Made by a program: the position numbers and the translations under genes. DNA of 8,240 nt from Thermohalobaculum sp039185235 (GTDB taxonomy: Bacteria > Pseudomonadota > Alphaproteobacteria > Rhodobacterales > Rhodobacteraceae): NCBI GenBank assembly GCA_039185235.1, contig JBCDAS010000191.1, positions 1 through 8,240 of the forward strand, read 5' to 3'. Below the pieces are notes generated by a model, which was given only the letters and a program-made list of their open reading frames with translations, made no database searches and had not been told where the DNA came from. This document shows positions 6,352-8,240 of this stretch, piece by piece (position 1 is the stretch's first letter; each line of letters opens with the position of its first letter).

Positions 6352-7467
6352 ATGGCGAAGATCCCCACAACTGTTATCACTGGCTTTCTCGGCGCTGGCA
6401 AGACGACCCTGATCCGTAATCTTCTTGCCAAATCCCAAGGTAAACGCATCGCGCTCGTGATCAATGAGTTCGGCGATATCGGCGTTGATGGCGAGGTTTT
6501 GAAGGGTTGCGGTGATGCGACATGCGGCGAGGATGATATCATCGAGCTCTCCAATGGCTGCATTTGCTGCACCGTGGCCGATGACTTCATTCCAACGATG
6601 GAGAAGCTGATCGGGCGAGAGTCACCGCCCGATCACATCGTGATCGAAACATCAGGCCTCGCGCTCCCCCAACCGCTGGTGCGGGCGTTTAACTGGCCCG
6701 AGATACGAACCCGCGTCACCGTGGATGGCGTGGTCACCGTGGTCGATGGTCCCGCAACTGCCGCAGGTCAGTTTTCGGTCGATGACGCGGCCCTGGAAGC
6801 CCAGCGCGAGGCCGATGAAAGCCTGGATCACGAAACGCCGCTATCAGAGCTTTTCGAAGATCAGCTTGCCTGTGCCGATATGATCGTGCTCTCGAAGTCC
6901 GACCAGCTTGAAGACCCGATGCTCGAGCAGGTTCAAAGCAACCTGACTGGCCGAAGCCGCCAAGGGGTTCGCGTTCTTCGCTCGACAGTTGATGGACTTG
7001 GCGCGGATGTTCTGCTCGGCCTCGGTATCGCGGCTGAGGAAGATCTCGAAAGCCGCCATGAGGTGCATCACAATCACCATCATGATCATGACCATGATCA
7101 CGGACATCGACACGACGATGCGCATGAACACGACCACCACCATCATCACGGTCATCACCATGACCATGATCACGACCATGGTCATGATGCGTTCGAGAGC
7201 TTCCACATCACTCTCGGAGAACTCCCCGACAGTGCCGCATTCGCCGATCAACTGGCATCGGTCATCGCAAAGCACGGTATCTTGAGGCTCAAAGGCTTCG
7301 CGGCAGTCTCGGGCAAGCCGATGCGTCAAGTTATCCAGGCAGTCGGCCCGCGCATTGACAGCTATTTCGACCGGCCATTTGGCCCTGAACCCCGGGAGAC
7401 AAAACTGGTGGTCATCGGCCTCCAAGGCCTCGACCGAGCCGCAATCACCCAGGCTCTGGCGCAATGA
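6352..7467 (+). CDS. cobW: CobW-type GTPase metallochaperone with histidine-rich linker
   Basis: G3E-family P-loop GTPase associated with cobalt delivery for B12 synthesis, probably to the CobNST chelatase. It has 371 residues. Walker A is GFLGAGKTT (11-19). The metal-binding CxCC motif is in SNGCICCTV (C70, C72, C73). The guanine-specificity motif is SKSD (181-184). Residues 236-278 form a linker with 25 His in 43 positions, alternating with Asp, ahead of the C-terminal domain that contains LKGFAAV. The ATG at 6352, 7 nt after bluB, is preferred. The in-frame upstream ATG at 6241 lies inside bluB and would add 37 residues before the P-loop. The gene ends at ATGA, overlapping a small ORF, and a long stem-loop begins at the last base of its stop codon. 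Confidence 0.95.
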   Translation: MAKIPTTVITGFLGAGKTTLIRNLLAKSQGKRIALVINEFGDIGVDGEVLKGCGDATCGEDDIIELSNGCICCTVADDFIPTMEKLIGRESPPDHIVIETSGLALPQPLVRAFNWPEIRTRVTVDGVVTVVDGPATAAGQFSVDDAALEAQREADESLDHETPLSELFEDQLACADMIVLSKSDQLEDPMLEQVQSNLTGRSRQGVRVLRSTVDGLGADVLLGLGIAAEEDLESRHEVHHNHHHDHDHDHGHRHDDAHEHDHHHHHGHHHDHDHDHGHDAFESFHITLGELPDSAAFADQLASVIAKHGILRLKGFAAVSGKPMRQVIQAVGPRIDSYFDRPFGPEPRETKLVVIGLQGLDRAAITQALAQ

Positions 7468-7583
7468 CAAAGGCACCTCCGCCCACGCCCTCCCCGGCCA
7501 GTCTCGCGCCCTCGACCAGCGTCGCAGCAGCCCACCCACCCGGGCGCGGGCGGAGGCGCCCTTGCTTCGGGGTCATCGCGTGA
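7464..7583 (+). CDS. Small ORF of 39 codons bridging cobW and the GNAT gene
   Basis: It starts at ATG overlapping the cobW stop (ATGA) and ends at TGA overlapping the GTG start chosen for the GNAT gene (GTGA). The peptide is Pro/Ala/Ser/Arg-rich (starts MTKAPPPTPSP) with no domain, signal peptide or membrane segment that I recognise. Most of it overlies the stem-loop at 7467-7565. The composition could simply follow from the GC-rich palindrome, so a translated function is uncertain. The exact overlaps are the only support, and ribosome relay to the next gene is the most plausible role. Confidence 0.25.
   Translation: MTKAPPPTPSPASLAPSTSVAAAHPPGRGRRRPCFGVIA
7467..7565 (-). repeat. Stem-loop element with G-quadruplex loop, copy 1 (minus orientation)
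   Basis: Bases 7467-7490 pair with 7542-7565 over 24 consecutive positions. On the minus strand every position is Watson-Crick or G-U; the four exceptions would be A-C mismatches on plus, so the RNA-like orientation is minus. The loop is 51 nt (7491-7541). Read on the minus strand it begins GGGTGGGTGGG and ends GGGA, giving four GGG tracts separated by 1, 1 and 36 nt. The 36-nt interior can form a small CGAC/GTCG hairpin with loop GCTG. A second copy in the opposite orientation lies at 8043-8131, with identical blocks of 16 nt (7531-7546 versus 8057-8072) and 12 nt (7483-7494 versus 8109-8120) at the same spacing. The right arm contains GGAGG (7552-7556) just before the GNAT gene. Family unknown to me. 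Confidence 0.8.
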
Positions 7584-8035
7584 TTGGGATTGACCTTGTC
7601 CGTGACGATGCTCTGAGTGCTGACGCTCTGTCGATGATCGGCGAAAGCGAGGCGGAATTGGCTGCCATCTACCCAGCAGATGTGCGCTACGCCTTTTCCC
7701 CAGATCAGCTGCGTATGGCAGGGGTTGCTTTTTTAACCGCCTATCGCAACCGGAAACCCGTTGGCTGCGGCGGTGTCGCACTGCTCGGTGCCTATGGGGA
7801 GTTAAAGCGTATTTTCGTCACTAAGACAGCACGAGGCACCGGTGTTGCGGAAGTGATCGTCGCCCAGCTGGAAGACATCGCGCGCAACGCGCCTCACCCA
7901 ATAATGCGCTTGGAGACCGGCGAGGCCAGCCCAGAAGCCATCCGCTTCTACACCCGCGTCGGTTATCAACGCCGAGGTCCTTTCGGCGAATACATCGAGA
8001 ACGGATCGAGCGTCTTTATGGAGAAGCGCCTATGA
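7580..8035 (+). CDS. GNAT-family N-acetyltransferase
   Basis: Transfers an acetyl group from acetyl-CoA to an unknown amine. The 151-residue protein is a complete single GNAT domain. The sheet preceding the CoA site is ELKRIFVT (74-81). The pyrophosphate-binding motif A is ARGTGVAEVIVAQLED (84-99, R-G-T-G-V-A type). Motif B is AIRFYTRVGYQRRGPFGEY (120-138). The start GTG at 7580 is chosen because the protein then begins in the usual place, and a GGGG at 7569-7572 lies 7 nt upstream. A TTG at 7562 with GGAGG 5 nt upstream is an alternative, but that site lies inside the stem of the preceding element. The gene sits between cobW and cobN and is flanked on both sides by inverted stem-loop elements. 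The substrate cannot be read from the sequence, and a role in B12 synthesis is not established. Confidence 0.88.
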   Translation: MIGIDLVRDDALSADALSMIGESEAELAAIYPADVRYAFSPDQLRMAGVAFLTAYRNRKPVGCGGVALLGAYGELKRIFVTKTARGTGVAEVIVAQLEDIARNAPHPIMRLETGEASPEAIRFYTRVGYQRRGPFGEYIENGSSVFMEKRL

Positions 8036-8145
8036 CCGTCAAGCGCGGCGCGGCCACGCCCGGGTGGGTGGGTTTTCCAGATGCCAGCATCAAGCGCTGT
8101 TTTCTCATGGGAGGGCGTGGCCGTGCCGTGCCCGTCGCTGGCTGA
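8032..8145 (+). CDS. Small ORF of 37 codons bridging GNAT and cobN
   Basis: It starts at ATG overlapping the GNAT stop (ATGA) and ends at TGA overlapping the cobN start (TGATG). The peptide begins MTVKRGAATPGWVGFPDAS and continues with a GGRGR segment. It has no domain I recognise. The cobN ATG has no visible ribosome site, so translation of this ORF followed by re-initiation would explain cobN expression. The minus strand of the other element contains a matching pattern (PGWVG-x2-DA-x8-GGRGR), with different codons for DA. That may mean peptide conservation or only conservation of the stem-loop sequence. Confidence 0.3.
   Translation: MTVKRGAATPGWVGFPDASIKRCFLMGGRGRAVPVAG
8043..8131 (+). 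repeat. Stem-loop element with G-quadruplex loop, copy 2 (plus orientation)
   Basis: Bases 8043-8061 pair with 8113-8131 over 19 positions without a mismatch; two are G-U on the plus strand. The loop is 51 nt (8062-8112), exactly the loop length of copy 1. GGG tracts lie at 8062-8064, 8066-8068, 8070-8072 and 8109-8111, and a single A precedes the stem. The 36-nt interior contains GATG-CCAG-CATC, a 4-bp hairpin at nearly the position of the one in copy 1. Compared with copy 1, the inner five pairs are identical. About eight outer pairs differ by changes on both sides that keep pairing, which points to selection on the fold. It fills almost the whole GNAT-cobN gap, ending 13 nt before the cobN ATG. 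Confidence 0.8.
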
Positions 8146-8240
8146 TGCATCTCCTGCTCGCACAAGCCGGTGAGGTAACTGATGGCTCCGAAGCGATTGA
8201 TCTCGGCCAGACCCCAGCTGAACTGATCGTCATAACCGCG
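8145..8240 (+). CDS. cobN: Cobaltochelatase subunit CobN, first 32 codons (3' end outside the window)
   Basis: CobN is the large subunit of the ATP-dependent CobNST complex that inserts cobalt into hydrogenobyrinate a,c-diamide in the aerobic pathway. Only the N-terminus is visible: MHLLLAQAGEVTDGSEAIDL, then GQTPAELIVITA, a characteristic CobN beginning. The start overlaps the preceding small ORF stop (TGATG). No Shine-Dalgarno is visible upstream; the last 25 nt are GC-rich and partly in the 3' arm of the stem-loop. Assignment rests on 32 residues plus context directly behind cobW. Confidence 0.85.
   Translation, partial: MHLLLAQAGEVTDGSEAIDLGQTPAELIVITA

Noticed and set aside
7060..7190. 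Apparent repeats in CAT/CAC-rich DNA as a tandem repeat or CRISPR-like array
   Set aside because: Fully explained by the histidine-rich coding region of cobW. There is no regular repeat-spacer structure.
7467..7565. Stem-loop copy 1 as a rho-independent terminator after cobW
   Set aside because: There is no T-run on either side, the loop is 51 nt, and the downstream genes look like a continuation of the operon.
7362..7781. Minus-strand ORF of 139 codons overlapping the cobW end, copy 1 of the stem-loop and GNAT
   Set aside because: It is mostly antisense to two well-supported genes, its composition is low-complexity and Arg/Pro-rich, and no domain is visible. Only its segment over the stem-loop is of interest, reported as a peptide pattern.
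7966..8163. Minus-strand ORF of 65 codons over the GNAT end and the cobN start
   Set aside because: Antisense to real genes and without recognisable features. Its TPS-x13-HPPGRGR similarity to the plus frame of copy 1 follows from the shared stem-loop blocks.

Overview
The window is most likely a chromosomal segment of a GC-rich alphaproteobacterium, probably Rhodobacterales. That placement is an inference from the gene set: a choline-sulfatase next to a CobA/CobB/CobK/BluB/CobW/CobN-type vitamin B12 cluster, plus gene order and codon use. No rRNA, tRNA, CRISPR array, transposase or phage gene is visible.

Layout. 1-972 (+) is the 3' part of a choline-sulfatase gene (betC). A 123-nt convergent spacer follows. 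1096-3243 (-) holds cobB and cobA, the first methylation of uroporphyrinogen III and the a,c-diamidation of the corrin ring, 3 nt apart. 3244-3557 is a divergent spacer of 314 nt packed with four consecutive inverted repeats. 3558-5341 (+) holds cbiD and cobK, overlapping by ATGA. 5381-5660 carries a -35-like box, a clear cobalamin riboswitch with a canonical B12 box, and a strong ribosome-binding site. From 5718 the riboswitch-controlled part runs bluB, cobW, a GNAT acetyltransferase, and the first 32 codons of cobN, which continues off the right edge.

How the genes fit together. CobA makes precorrin-2, CbiD does the C1 methylation, CobK reduces the precorrin-6 ring, CobB amidates side chains a and c, CobN with a CobW-type metallochaperone inserts cobalt, and BluB makes the lower ligand dimethylbenzimidazole. 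Only the bluB-cobW-GNAT-cobN part is preceded by a riboswitch in this window.

The most unusual signal is a pair of stem-loop elements filling the two gaps on either side of the GNAT gene (7467-7565 and 8043-8131). They lie in opposite orientations and share the same architecture: a long stem with many compensatory base-pair changes, and a 51-nt loop. In both, the loop holds four GGG tracts (three joined by single T residues, the fourth after 36 nt), as expected for a G-quadruplex sitting on a duplex. The same two gaps contain small ORFs that link cobW, GNAT and cobN through four successive stop/start overlaps. I do not recognise this element as a named family.
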